A stretch of DNA of 64,000 bases from Candidatus Baltobacteraceae bacterium (lineage in GTDB: Bacteria > Vulcanimicrobiota > Vulcanimicrobiia > Vulcanimicrobiales > Vulcanimicrobiaceae), in assembly GCA_036489885.1 (NCBI GenBank), contig DASXEW010000003.1:62001-126000 (forward strand), written 5' to 3'. This document shows positions 35,660-43,705 of the stretch, in pieces. Under the pieces are notes generated by a model that was not told the DNA's origin, did no database searches, and saw only the letters and a list, made by a program, of their open reading frames with translations. Both the position numbers and the translations under genes were made by a program. The first letter of the stretch is position 1. The number at the start of each line of letters is the position of its first letter.

Positions 35660-37420
35660 GTGCGCGTCCTTAGTCTCGCCCTTGTCATTTTGCTGACTGC
35701 ATTCGTTGCTGCGATTCCGCGCGCGGCGTCGGCGCAGATCGATTCGATCGTGCTCCACGCCGATCGCGTCGCGTTCTATAGCGCGAAGTACATCGTGACC
35801 GCGGACAACAATGTCAGCGTCCGGCTCACTGACGGCACGACGATCACCGGCCGCACGTTCTGGATGGACTTGAAATCAAACCGCTTCATGGTCGCAGGCG
35901 GCGTCCACGTCGTGCACGGATCGATCAGTTACGATGGCGCAGCATTCTCGGAGTTCATCGACTACAAGCGGGCGTATTTCTTGCCACTCTTGAGCGAACC
36001 CGATCGCTGGACATTCCTTGACGAAGATTATTCGAAACCCGTTCCCGGACGCGAAATGCCGGGAGACACGTTCGAATTTCCGGACACCGGCGGCGATCAC
36101 GCATTCGTGCTCGCAAAGCAAGCCAAGATTATTCCGAAGACGGGCGTCGAGTTTAAGCCGGCCCGCATCTACGCGTTCGGAGCATATACGCCGGCGCCAG
36201 AATACTACGTGAACTTTTCTCCGAATCCGTACTTCGCAGAGAATTCTTTGGCCGGCGCAACGGGTGCGGTCGGCTATCCGTTCATGGGTTCGAAGAATGC
36301 GACGTCGACGCTCTACGGCCGCTATGATTCCGCTAACGGACTGTACCTCGCGGCGGAGGAAAACCTCGCCTCACCAAACGCATATGCCGTTTTCTCGATC
36401 AATCCGCTCACGCGTCCGGGCAAACAGTACAATTTTCTCGGCTCATACAAGACGCCGAACCAGCGATTTCAGCTGACGAACTTCGATCAGTTCTTTGCGT
36501 TTCAGTCCGGCTTTTCGCAGCCCCTGAATTCGAGCGCGCTGGAGAACGAGCAGCTCACGTACGGCTTGCGAAATTCGTTCCTGCAACTTAACGCGAATGA
36601 GTACCAGGACAGTTTGCTGGCGCAGCCGGCACCGGATTCAAACGGAAACTATTGGTACGGAACGCCGGAACATGACTGGCTTCCCAACCATCCAACGAAC
36701 ATTACGTTGTCGTGGATTGGCTCGAGGCAGCAAGTCAGCAAATATGTACCGATTAATTTCGACTTTCGCGGCGGCGTCACTCAGGCCCACGACATCTACG
36801 GGCTCGGCACATTCAATGGCGTCACCTACGCTACGTACTGGCAACACTATCTTGGTTTCACCGTTTGGTCGAATCCCTTCCGCCTAACGCCGCACGCACC
36901 GTTCGATCAGTCGGTATATTTTAGCGAGACCTACGATCGGCAGCGCACATTTGTCGACTCGATGCCAGGGCGCTTCCAGGACGCCGGAACGTTAACGAGC
37001 ACGCTCAGCAAGCTCCAAGGCCACAAAGGCGCGACGTACCTCTCGTATATTATCTCGAACACGGGCGATTATCTTGGCCCGCTGCAACAGGTCGTTTATC
37101 CTCCGACGATCATCGACAACCCGTACGACAACCAGATCTACCCGGGTTACGCAGCGTTTGACGGCTTCTCGACGACGCGCGACTTGCAGTTCGCCTACAT
37201 CTACACGCCAACACCATACTTCTCGTTTACGATCCAGGCCGACAAGCACAACGACTTCCCGGCACCCATACCGTACTACTATGGCAATCCGCCGTACTCG
37301 ATCGCGTTCCGAACACAGATCCGGATTAACTCGATCCTAAGCGTGCAGATTGCGAAGTCATACTCGTTCAACTTCGGAAACGAGGGTTGGAGTTCATGGA
37401 CGATACAGTTCGGACCATGA
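35660..37420 (+). CDS. LptD/OstA-like outer-membrane beta-barrel protein
   Basis: 586 residues with a cleavable signal peptide (LALVILLTAFVAAIPRAASAQ). After it comes a short OstA/LptA-type beta-jellyroll (LHADRVAFYSAKYIVTADNN through TGRTFWMDLKSNRFMVAGGV) and then about 450 residues of alternating aromatic/polar strands (YNFLGSYKTPNQRFQLTNF, FTVWSNPFRLTPHAPFD, YSFNFGNEGWSSWTIQF) expected of an LptD-like barrel. In diderms LptD inserts LPS into the outer leaflet; a barrel with an OstA domain next to glycan genes fits an outer-membrane glycan or lipid exporter. It is smaller than Proteobacterial LptD (about 780). ATGA overlap with the next gene. Confidence 0.72.
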   Translation: MRVLSLALVILLTAFVAAIPRAASAQIDSIVLHADRVAFYSAKYIVTADNNVSVRLTDGTTITGRTFWMDLKSNRFMVAGGVHVVHGSISYDGAAFSEFIDYKRAYFLPLLSEPDRWTFLDEDYSKPVPGREMPGDTFEFPDTGGDHAFVLAKQAKIIPKTGVEFKPARIYAFGAYTPAPEYYVNFSPNPYFAENSLAGATGAVGYPFMGSKNATSTLYGRYDSANGLYLAAEENLASPNAYAVFSINPLTRPGKQYNFLGSYKTPNQRFQLTNFDQFFAFQSGFSQPLNSSALENEQLTYGLRNSFLQLNANEYQDSLLAQPAPDSNGNYWYGTPEHDWLPNHPTNITLSWIGSRQQVSKYVPINFDFRGGVTQAHDIYGLGTFNGVTYATYWQHYLGFTVWSNPFRLTPHAPFDQSVYFSETYDRQRTFVDSMPGRFQDAGTLTSTLSKLQGHKGATYLSYIISNTGDYLGPLQQVVYPPTIIDNPYDNQIYPGYAAFDGFSTTRDLQFAYIYTPTPYFSFTIQADKHNDFPAPIPYYYGNPPYSIAFRTQIRINSILSVQIAKSYSFNFGNEGWSSWTIQFGP

Positions 37421-38319
37421 TGCGAACGCTTTCGCTCGCCGTCGCCTTCGTGCTGCTCGGCGCTGGGACGCCGGCCCCCTTGTACACGGCGGCACCGACG
37501 GTTGCGCCGGCGACAACCACTCCGAGCGCAGGCTTAGTGCACTTCACTGGCGAGCTGCTCGATGTCCAGCACGACTTCGTGTTCTTTACCAGCGGGGATG
37601 CATTTAGGCTGGCGCCCGGCGCGAAGATCATCAGCTACGACAACGGGCAGCCCGCGACACTGTCCGTGACGACGAAAATGTTCGCGCAAGCGACCTTCGA
37701 TGAAACGGGGAAAGTTGTCGCCCTCGCGCTTTCGAAGCACCGGCTTCCGCCGGAAGCATCCTACGCCGACGTGCACAAGTTCGCTGTCGCGCTATCGCCC
37801 CCGGTGCCGAATCCCGATCTCGATCCCAACAGGCCGCGAGGCAATGGCCCAAATAACAGTCATTTCGCGCTGACGGGGAAAATCGTACAGGTGCGTTTCG
37901 TCGTTCAAGTCCCACCGACGACGCCGATGACCGACGCCGTTTATCTTGCGACGGATGTCAGCGGCTGGAACGCCGAAGCCATTCGCATGGAGCGCTTCGA
38001 TGCGCTGCACTACGCGGTGACCTTGCCGCTGCGCACCGGGACTGAATTCTATTACAAATTCACACGGGGATCATGGCAATCGTCCGAGCGCGGACGCAAT
38101 GGCATCGAGCAGGCACCGCATCATTTCTTCCTCGGTGCGAGCGCACTGGGCGAACCTGATACGCAAGTCCGCGACAATGAAGTCTTTAACTGGTCCGACT
38201 ACAACCCCGCAACCGGTGGACAAGCGATCGTGCCCGGCGCTACGCCGACGCCGTTCAATCCACTGCCGTTCGGTTATCCGACGCCGTTCCCAGTTCGAAC
38301 GCCACCAGGACACCGCTAG
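37417..38319 (+). CDS. Secreted protein with CBM20/48-like starch-binding-type domain
   Basis: 300 residues from ATG at 37417 (or the ATG at 37420), overlapping the barrel gene's stop. Signal peptide LSLAVAFVLLGAG then a Thr/Pro-rich linker. Residues about 40-125 are a beta-rich domain of unknown type. Residues about 165-235 look like a glycogen/starch-binding fold: AVYLATDVSGWNAEAIRM, LHYAVTLPLRTGTEFYYKF and TRGSWQSSERG...GIEQAPH. The tail is Pro-rich. It is probably periplasmic and translated together with the LptD-like protein, which suggests a shared role in glycan handling at the outer membrane. Its stop overlaps the convergent lipoprotein gene by 4 bases. Confidence 0.72.
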   Translation: MMRTLSLAVAFVLLGAGTPAPLYTAAPTVAPATTTPSAGLVHFTGELLDVQHDFVFFTSGDAFRLAPGAKIISYDNGQPATLSVTTKMFAQATFDETGKVVALALSKHRLPPEASYADVHKFAVALSPPVPNPDLDPNRPRGNGPNNSHFALTGKIVQVRFVVQVPPTTPMTDAVYLATDVSGWNAEAIRMERFDALHYAVTLPLRTGTEFYYKFTRGSWQSSERGRNGIEQAPHHFFLGASALGEPDTQVRDNEVFNWSDYNPATGGQAIVPGATPTPFNPLPFGYPTPFPVRTPPGHR

Positions 38320-38927
38320 CGCAGGCTGATCGGAATATCGCGCTCGGTGGTCGGGCCGTTACCGTCGCGCGCGATCACCTGCAGCGTGTAATTGCCTTTC
38401 AAGAAAAATGGCAAGTCCGGAATAACGCCTGACGCCCTGAACAATCCGCTGTGCGCTTTCGGAACCGGCATTGCCCACGAGCTGATGTGAATGTCGACAT
38501 TCGAGACGTTGTCAGTGGTTGTAACGTAACCGCTGACGGTTTCGCCCGATTTGATCTGGAGCGTCGAGAGATGAATCGCGAGGATGCGCGGCTTGCTGTC
38601 GGCTGTCCCTCGACTTCGCGCCTTCGGCGCTACGCTCGGGATGACAGGAGGACGCTCGACGCTCCCTATCACGTGGTACGGCGACACGCTTGGTAGTGGT
38701 ACAGGCATCTCGGAAACCGACTTGCCGGGCGCCGAGCTGCGGATGATATAGACGGGCGCAGTGGAGATCGCCCGCGGAGATGCAGCGGCGGCCTCCGTCG
38801 GCGCGACGGTCGGTGCCGCCGAAGGCGATGATTGTGGCCCCGAAACGGAGGCGGCGTGCGGAAAGCATCCAGCAAGTATCAAGAGGGCGCTCGCGCCAAG
38901 CGCGCGTAGGCAGCGCAGACATGTCAT
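38316..38927 (-). CDS. Lipoprotein with Ala/Pro-rich linker and beta-domain, containing an in-frame REP
   Basis: 203 residues from ATG at 38927. Signal with lipobox ASALLILAGC gives Cys about residue 21; a low-complexity Ala/Pro/Ser linker follows. Residues about 94-108 (PPVIPSVAPKARSRG) are translated from a REP-like palindrome. The C-terminal domain (PRILAIHLSTLQIKSGETV through DGNGPTTERDIPISL) is paralogous to that of the secreted protein at 43702-44256: same P-I-I start, central NV.N, PKA..G.F, K..Y and terminal IPI.L. Fold is probably an Ig-like beta sandwich; function unknown. Its start codon overlaps the start of the divergent GT2 gene. Confidence 0.72.
   Translation of the reverse strand: MTCLRCLRALGASALLILAGCFPHAASVSGPQSSPSAAPTVAPTEAAAASPRAISTAPVYIIRSSAPGKSVSEMPVPLPSVSPYHVIGSVERPPVIPSVAPKARSRGTADSKPRILAIHLSTLQIKSGETVSGYVTTTDNVSNVDIHISSWAMPVPKAHSGLFRASGVIPDLPFFLKGNYTLQVIARDGNGPTTERDIPISLR
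38605..38647 (+). repeat. REP-like palindrome inside the lipoprotein coding region
   Basis: Full-length copy: begins GTCCCTCGACTTCGC, has the central stem GCGCC-TTC-GGCGC and ends GCTACGCTCGGGATGACA. It lies within the - strand lipoprotein gene and is read in frame as residues of its linker. Confidence 0.8.
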
Positions 38928-39907
38928 CGGAGCTGATCTCGGTCGTCGTCCCGCTTTACAACGAAGAGGGGAACGTCGACGAACTGGTGCGGCGCTTGCG
39001 CGCGGTTGTCGCGGCTTTGCCCGGCGAACCACGCTACGAGCTCGTCTTGGTCAACGACGGCTCGCGCGATGCGACGCTTCTCCGCCTTCGCGATCTTGCA
39101 CTCACCCACCATGAGATCGTTGTCGTCAACCTGTCGCGAAATTTTGGCCACCAGATCGCGGCAACGGCAGGCATCGACACGGCGCGCGGCAATGCGATCG
39201 TTCTGATGGACGGCGATCTCCAAGATCCGCCGGAGCTGATCGGGGCATTCTTGGAGCGCTGGCGCGAAGGCTACGACGTCGTCTATGCGGTGCGACGTTC
39301 GCGCAAGGGCGAAGGAACGTTCAAGCTCGTGACCGCTCGCGCGTTCTATCGCATCGTTCGACGCTTGACGAACGTCGCGATTCCCCTCGACACCGGCGAT
39401 TTTCGTTTGATGAGCCGGCGAGTGGTGGACGCGCTGAAGATGACGCGCGAGCGGCATCGGTTTCTGCGCGGCCTCGTGAGCTGGGTCGGATATCCGCAAA
39501 TCGGCGTCGAGTACGATCGCGACGAGCGTTTTTCCGGAACGACTAAATATCCGCTCACAAAGATGATGCGGTTTGCAATCGACGGGATTACGAGCTTCAG
39601 CGAAATTCCGCTGCGATTTTCTTCCTATCTTGGATTCACCGTTTCGATCGTTGCGTTCATCGTCGCGATCATTGAGATCCTTATCAAACTCTTCACCGGA
39701 TACAATCTCCCCGGTTACACCTCGACGATCTTCGCAATCCTTTTTCTCGGGGGCGTCCAACTGATTGCAATCGGGACGCTTGGTGAGTATATCGGGCGAA
39801 TCTACGAACAAGTAAAAGGCCGTCCGCTCTATTTGATCGCCGACGTCATTCGCGAAGGTGAGCTCGAGGTTACCGACCCAATGGTCAGCGTTCGAGAATC
39901 AGGCTGA
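38921..39907 (+). CDS. GtrB/DPM1-like polyprenyl-phosphate glycosyltransferase
   Basis: 328 residues from ATG at 38921. GT2 domain with ISVVVPLYNEEGNVDELV, LVLVNDGSRDATLLRL, the DxD-like VLMDGDLQDPPELI and DTGDFRLMSRRVVDAL, followed by two C-terminal membrane helices (LGFTVSIVAFIVAIIEILIK and IFAILFLGGVQLIAIGTLGE) and the conserved YIGRIYEQVKGRPLYLI. This is the GtrB/DPM1 layout: it charges undecaprenyl phosphate with a sugar for GT-C enzymes acting outside. The GT-C-like proteins in this window are natural partners. The 3' end overlaps the convergent deoA gene by 79 bases; the 5' end overlaps the divergent lipoprotein start by 7 bases. Confidence 0.93.
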   Translation: MSSELISVVVPLYNEEGNVDELVRRLRAVVAALPGEPRYELVLVNDGSRDATLLRLRDLALTHHEIVVVNLSRNFGHQIAATAGIDTARGNAIVLMDGDLQDPPELIGAFLERWREGYDVVYAVRRSRKGEGTFKLVTARAFYRIVRRLTNVAIPLDTGDFRLMSRRVVDALKMTRERHRFLRGLVSWVGYPQIGVEYDRDERFSGTTKYPLTKMMRFAIDGITSFSEIPLRFSSYLGFTVSIVAFIVAIIEILIKLFTGYNLPGYTSTIFAILFLGGVQLIAIGTLGEYIGRIYEQVKGRPLYLIADVIREGELEVTDPMVSVRESG

Positions 39908-41115
39908 GTCGAGCCGATAGAAATTGCGGCGTGCGCGCGCCGCTCGGCAGCCTCGTCGCCTCCAAAAAGCTCCGCTACGATCTCACCGGCCGAGACTGCT
40001 TCACCTAAACGCACGGCAAGACGTATACCCGCAAGCGTGCCTTCCGCACGCACCATATCGTGAGCGAGCTCTCCAAGCGCGACGACGTCGAACTCGTGAA
40101 CGAATCCACTCCTGGCCGCGACGACCGCGCGCGCGGGAAGGGCGCGCATATCCTCGAGATGCCCGCGCGAACCACCTTGTGCTTCGATCATCGCAACGAA
40201 CTTCTCGTAGGCGGTTCCGTCATCGAGCACGGCTTGCATACGTGGTTGCGGATTTCGGACGCCCGCTAGTTCGAGCATCGCTTCGCCGACGTGCATCACG
40301 CCTGCGGCCAAGCGCGAGTCGCGGCGCGTGCCGCGCAGAAAGTCGCGCGCTTCGATGGCTTCGACTCCGGAGCCAATCGCCGGACCGAGCGGCTCCTCCA
40401 TATCAGTGATGTGTGCAATGGCGCTGCGCCCGAAGTCTTCGGTTAGCCGTACCATTGTTTCAGCGAGCTCGAACGCTTCAGTCTCGGTACTCAAGAATGA
40501 GCCACGGCCGCATTTGACGTCGTAGACGATCCAGCGCGCGCCGCTCGCGATCTTCTTCGAAACGATCGAAGCAGCGATCAATCCATTGCTGCGAACGGTC
40601 CCGGTTCGATCGCGAAGCGCGTACAATTTCTTGTCGGCGGGTACCAACTGCGCGCTTTGCGCGGAGATTGCGCAACCGAGCTTCCAGACGATATCGCGAA
40701 AGCGCGCCACGGGAAGCTCGGTCTGCACGCCCGGGATCGCTTCAAGTTTGTCGAGCGTACCGCCGGTATGCCCAAGCGCGTGTCCGGAAAGCTTGGCAAC
40801 GCGTACACCGCACGCCGCGACAAGCGGGACGACCGCAAGCGAGACCGTGTCTCCTACGCCACCGGTCGAATGTTTGTCGACCGCATCGAAACCAAGATCG
40901 ATCGTCTCACCGGAGGCGATCATTGCGCGCGTCAGCGCGAGCGTCTCACTGCGGTCGAGTCCGCGAAAAACGCACGCCATCAGGAGCGCCGCAACAGGCG
41001 CGTCGTCGAGCTCGCCACGGGCGTATGCCGCGACGATTGCTTCCCACGTCGCGGCATCGAGCGGTTCGCCGTCGCGCTTTCGAACGATTGCGCGACGCAG
41101 TTGGACTTCGTCCAT
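39829..41115 (-). CDS. deoA: Thymidine/pyrimidine-nucleoside phosphorylase
   Basis: 428 residues from ATG at 41115 (the frame stays open upstream without recognisable sequence). Glycosyltransferase-family-3 signs: RAIVRKRDGEPLDAATWEAI, the diagnostic VDKHSTGGVGDTVSLAVVPL phosphate loop, KLSGHALGHTGGTLDKLEAI, LVPADKKLYALRD and KKIASGARWIVYDVKCGRG. Length matches bacterial Pdp/DeoA (about 430). Cleaves thymidine (and probably uridine) with phosphate to base plus pentose-1-phosphate, which DeoB then isomerises. The last 15-20 residues (SVTSSSPSRMTSAIK) are an extra tail read through the 3' end of the convergent GT2 gene. Confidence 0.93.
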   Translation of the reverse strand: MDEVQLRRAIVRKRDGEPLDAATWEAIVAAYARGELDDAPVAALLMACVFRGLDRSETLALTRAMIASGETIDLGFDAVDKHSTGGVGDTVSLAVVPLVAACGVRVAKLSGHALGHTGGTLDKLEAIPGVQTELPVARFRDIVWKLGCAISAQSAQLVPADKKLYALRDRTGTVRSNGLIAASIVSKKIASGARWIVYDVKCGRGSFLSTETEAFELAETMVRLTEDFGRSAIAHITDMEEPLGPAIGSGVEAIEARDFLRGTRRDSRLAAGVMHVGEAMLELAGVRNPQPRMQAVLDDGTAYEKFVAMIEAQGGSRGHLEDMRALPARAVVAARSGFVHEFDVVALGELAHDMVRAEGTLAGIRLAVRLGEAVSAGEIVAELFGGDEAAERRAHAAISIGSTQPDSRTLTIGSVTSSSPSRMTSAIK

Positions 41116-41156
41116 CGCGGCGGAGTGTTCGCAGCGCGCGCCGCGAAGCCCGCCGA

Positions 41157-42392
41157 ATGGCCGTTTTCCCCCCGGTCGACCTCTTGTCGCTCGCCGTTTA
41201 TGCCGCGCTCGGTGGCGTGGTTCTCCTTGCGACACGGCTGCGGCCGTCGAACGCGATTGTCGCACTGATCGCGACAGCTCCGTTTGATTTCAGCCATGCC
41301 GTCGGCGCAACGACGATCACCTTCGACAAAGTAGCGCTCCTTGCAGCGGTTGTGGGACTGGGCCTTCGCCGCCCTCGCGTAACGATTCCGCGGACAATCG
41401 GAATCTCCATATTCTTCGTCATCCTTGCAACGCTGCTAACGTTCGCCGTTGCGGAATACAAAGGCCCCGTACTTCGCGAAACATTAAAGTGGATTCAATA
41501 TCTCCTGATCTTCACGGTCGCGGCAGCAGCGTGGCAGCTGGATCCCGATCGACGGCGCCTCGAAGGTGCGGTAACACTGACCGTTACCGCCGTGGCGTTC
41601 CTCGCGCTCGCGCAAGAATTCATCGGCTCGCCAACCGGCATCTGGTTCGGCGATCGCGCCTTCCCGCGCATCGCGGGACCACTCGAAGGTCCCAATCAGC
41701 TAGCAGGCTATCTCGGTATCGCATTGCCGTTTCTCGTCGCGTGGGCACTCGAGCGGACGTCGTGGACGACGCTCCTACCCAGTGCGCTCGCTGCAGTTGC
41801 GTTGATTCTGACGCTCTCGCGGAGCGGCGTCGGCTGCGCGATTGTCGGTGTTGCAATCGTGTTCGTCGTGCATCGTCGCGCGAACGCACGGATCCCACTT
41901 TTCATCGCACTTGCCGCAAGTCTCGCGATTGCGATAAAAGTGTTGATAAGTTGGAAGACGGGAGGCGTTTTCGAACGCTTTTTCTCACTCGATGAAGTAC
42001 AAAGCTCGGGCGGCGTCGGAATGCGGAGCACGCTTTGGCGCGCTGCGTACACGCTGTGGACGCGGCATCCTATTTTGGGCGTCGGCGCCGGAAACTTCGA
42101 GCTTCTCTTGCCGACGGTCGGCGCAGTGGGCATCCGCACGCATGCGAACTCTTGGTATCTGCAGTCGCTGGTCGAAGGCGGCTTACCGCTTCTGTTTGCG
42201 ACGTGCGGCCTGGTCTGGGCGTCGATTGGAACATTCCGGCGCGCTCTCGGAAATCCGATCTGCCTTGCAGCCTTTGCTGCCGGCATCGCCTTTGCACTGC
42301 ACGGCTTCGTCGATTATCTTGTCTTCTACCCGAAGGTTGCGATCATGTGGTTTGCACTGCTCGGCATCGCTGCGCAGGAGTCGCGCACATAG
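41157..42392 (+). CDS. Wzy/WaaL-type O-antigen polymerase or ligase (copy 2)
   Basis: 411 residues from ATG at 41157, starting 41 bases from the divergent deoA gene. Multi-pass protein of the Wzy_C family and a clear paralog of the 30787-32127 product: RIAGPLEGPNQLAGYLGI, LTLSRSGVGCAIVG, HPILGVGAGNFELLLPTVG, RTHANSWYLQSLVEGG and VFYPKVAIMWFALLGIA correspond block by block. Slightly shorter at the N-terminus. It is followed, after a 42-bp REP, by a GT87-like gene. Two Wzy homologs in one window fit two polymers, or one polymerase plus one ligase. Confidence 0.88.
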   Translation: MAVFPPVDLLSLAVYAALGGVVLLATRLRPSNAIVALIATAPFDFSHAVGATTITFDKVALLAAVVGLGLRRPRVTIPRTIGISIFFVILATLLTFAVAEYKGPVLRETLKWIQYLLIFTVAAAAWQLDPDRRRLEGAVTLTVTAVAFLALAQEFIGSPTGIWFGDRAFPRIAGPLEGPNQLAGYLGIALPFLVAWALERTSWTTLLPSALAAVALILTLSRSGVGCAIVGVAIVFVVHRRANARIPLFIALAASLAIAIKVLISWKTGGVFERFFSLDEVQSSGGVGMRSTLWRAAYTLWTRHPILGVGAGNFELLLPTVGAVGIRTHANSWYLQSLVEGGLPLLFATCGLVWASIGTFRRALGNPICLAAFAAGIAFALHGFVDYLVFYPKVAIMWFALLGIAAQESRT

Positions 42393-42397
42393 CGACG

Positions 42398-42439
42398 GTC
42401 CCTCGACTACGCGCCTTCGGCGCTACGCTCGGGGTGACA
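42398..42439 (+). repeat. REP-like palindrome abutting the GT87-like start codon
   Basis: Full copy beginning GTCCCTCGACTACGC, stem GCGCC-TTC-GGCGC, ending GCTACGCTCGGGGTGACA. It begins 5 bases after the upstream stop codon and ends one base before the next ATG (42440), so it is the whole intergenic spacer. Confidence 0.82.
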
Positions 42440-43705
42440 ATGTTGAGCGTACCGCTCGTCATTGCATTTGGCGCAATTGCATCGCATGTTGTCTTTCCGG
42501 CGTTGCATAAACCCGACGCTGTTCTCTCTCAGCCGGTCGCCGTCGTTACGGCGTGGGGCTGGTCCGGAGTTGCGGCATGGCTGATTTACTTCGCGACCAT
42601 GCTGCTCGCGGGAATCGCCTACGGATTTGCTATCGCGCGCAGCCGCGAAACACCGCTCATCGCGATTCTCGCCGGAAGCGTTCTTGCATGCTGCGCCGCC
42701 CTTGCGTTCCGCTTTATCTTCTCGAGCGACGTCTACGCATATGCAGCCTATGGCGCGTTATCGGCGACACATCACGATCCGTATATCCCCCATACGCTTC
42801 CGCCACTGCAGCTGGTAGACGCCGTATGGACGCACGCAATCGGGTTCGAATGGCCGTCGCTCCCGGCGTTCATCTACGGCCCTGCATTTCTCGCGCTCGT
42901 CCATGTGACCGTCGTCGCGACGCATTTCGATCTTCCGACAACATTGATCGCGTTGCGCGCAATCGAAATCATCGCGTTTGTTGCGGCAGTCGGCGTTGCA
43001 GCTAACGCGGTGCCTGAACGAGGCCGGTTACTGGCAGCGATCATCGGCCTCAATCCCGTCGTGATTTCCACGGTGTCCGACGGGCACAATGATGCGCTGG
43101 TTTTACTCGTGGTCGCAATAGGCGCGCTCATTGCGCTTCGCAAGCCCGAATTTGGCGGCTTTCTTGCGGGAGCATCGATGATGCTCAAAGCGACCGGCGC
43201 CGTCGCGACCATCGCACTCGCGTACGTCCTGCGCGATCGCCGATTCACTCTGTGGGGATGTGCGGCGATCGGGCTCAGCATCGTCGCGCAATTGGTTTCA
43301 ACACAACTCGCCGGTGGCTACCGAACTGCTGCAGCAACCGATTTCGTGGGCACCGGGGAGGCGGCGATTGCGATCGGCATTCGCGGATTGATCGCTCTCG
43401 GACTCGTCGCACGAGCGCTTTACAATGCCGCAAGGGGCGATCGCGCTGCGGCGCTAGCTGCCGCTGCCCTTGCAATCTGGGCGCTTTATCCGCAAGACTA
43501 CCCGTGGTACGGCATGTGGCTGCTCCCCTTGGCAGCGTTCACGCTCGAGCAGCGGGAAGGTCCCGTGCTCGTTCTGCTGACGTTTAGCAGCACGCTGCGT
43601 TACCTCTCAGACGCCTACGGGTTCGCACCGGCGGCTCCGTGGCTCGAGCTCATCGCACTCGTGACCCCGCTTGCCGGCTATTTGAGGGAACCACTACCCA
43701 CGTGA
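42440..43705 (+). CDS. GT-C membrane mannosyltransferase-like protein (GT87/DUF2029 type)
   Basis: 421 residues from ATG at 42440, about 11 hydrophobic segments. The first large loop contains FRFIFSSDVYAYAAYGALSA followed by HHDPYIPHTLPP, matching the Asp-containing loop and following segment of polyprenyl-phosphomannose-dependent alpha-mannosyltransferases (GT87, MptA/PimE relatives). LNPVVISTVSDGHNDALVLL is another hallmark (the GHND motif of this group), as is WALYPQDYPWYGMWLLP near the C-terminus. It would add a sugar from a polyprenyl carrier, for which the GtrB-like enzyme at 38921 is a candidate supplier. GTGA overlap with the next gene. Confidence 0.82.
   Translation: MLSVPLVIAFGAIASHVVFPALHKPDAVLSQPVAVVTAWGWSGVAAWLIYFATMLLAGIAYGFAIARSRETPLIAILAGSVLACCAALAFRFIFSSDVYAYAAYGALSATHHDPYIPHTLPPLQLVDAVWTHAIGFEWPSLPAFIYGPAFLALVHVTVVATHFDLPTTLIALRAIEIIAFVAAVGVAANAVPERGRLLAAIIGLNPVVISTVSDGHNDALVLLVVAIGALIALRKPEFGGFLAGASMMLKATGAVATIALAYVLRDRRFTLWGCAAIGLSIVAQLVSTQLAGGYRTAAATDFVGTGEAAIAIGIRGLIALGLVARALYNAARGDRAAALAAAALAIWALYPQDYPWYGMWLLPLAAFTLEQREGPVLVLLTFSSTLRYLSDAYGFAPAAPWLELIALVTPLAGYLREPLPT

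Noticed and set aside
38512-38922. 136-residue - strand frame with SCHPERSAEGAKSRDS
   Set aside because: Alternate-frame reading of the lipoprotein gene and its REP; this peptide is a frequent false product of this repeat.
40668-41156. N-terminal extension of the Wzy copy 2 gene by 163 residues
   Set aside because: The extension is antisense to deoA, Arg-rich and not membrane-like; ATG at 41157 begins the first hydrophobic segment.
42035-42439. N-terminal extension of the GT87-like gene by 135 residues
   Set aside because: It would overlap the end of the Wzy gene and read through the REP; no similarity to the family.
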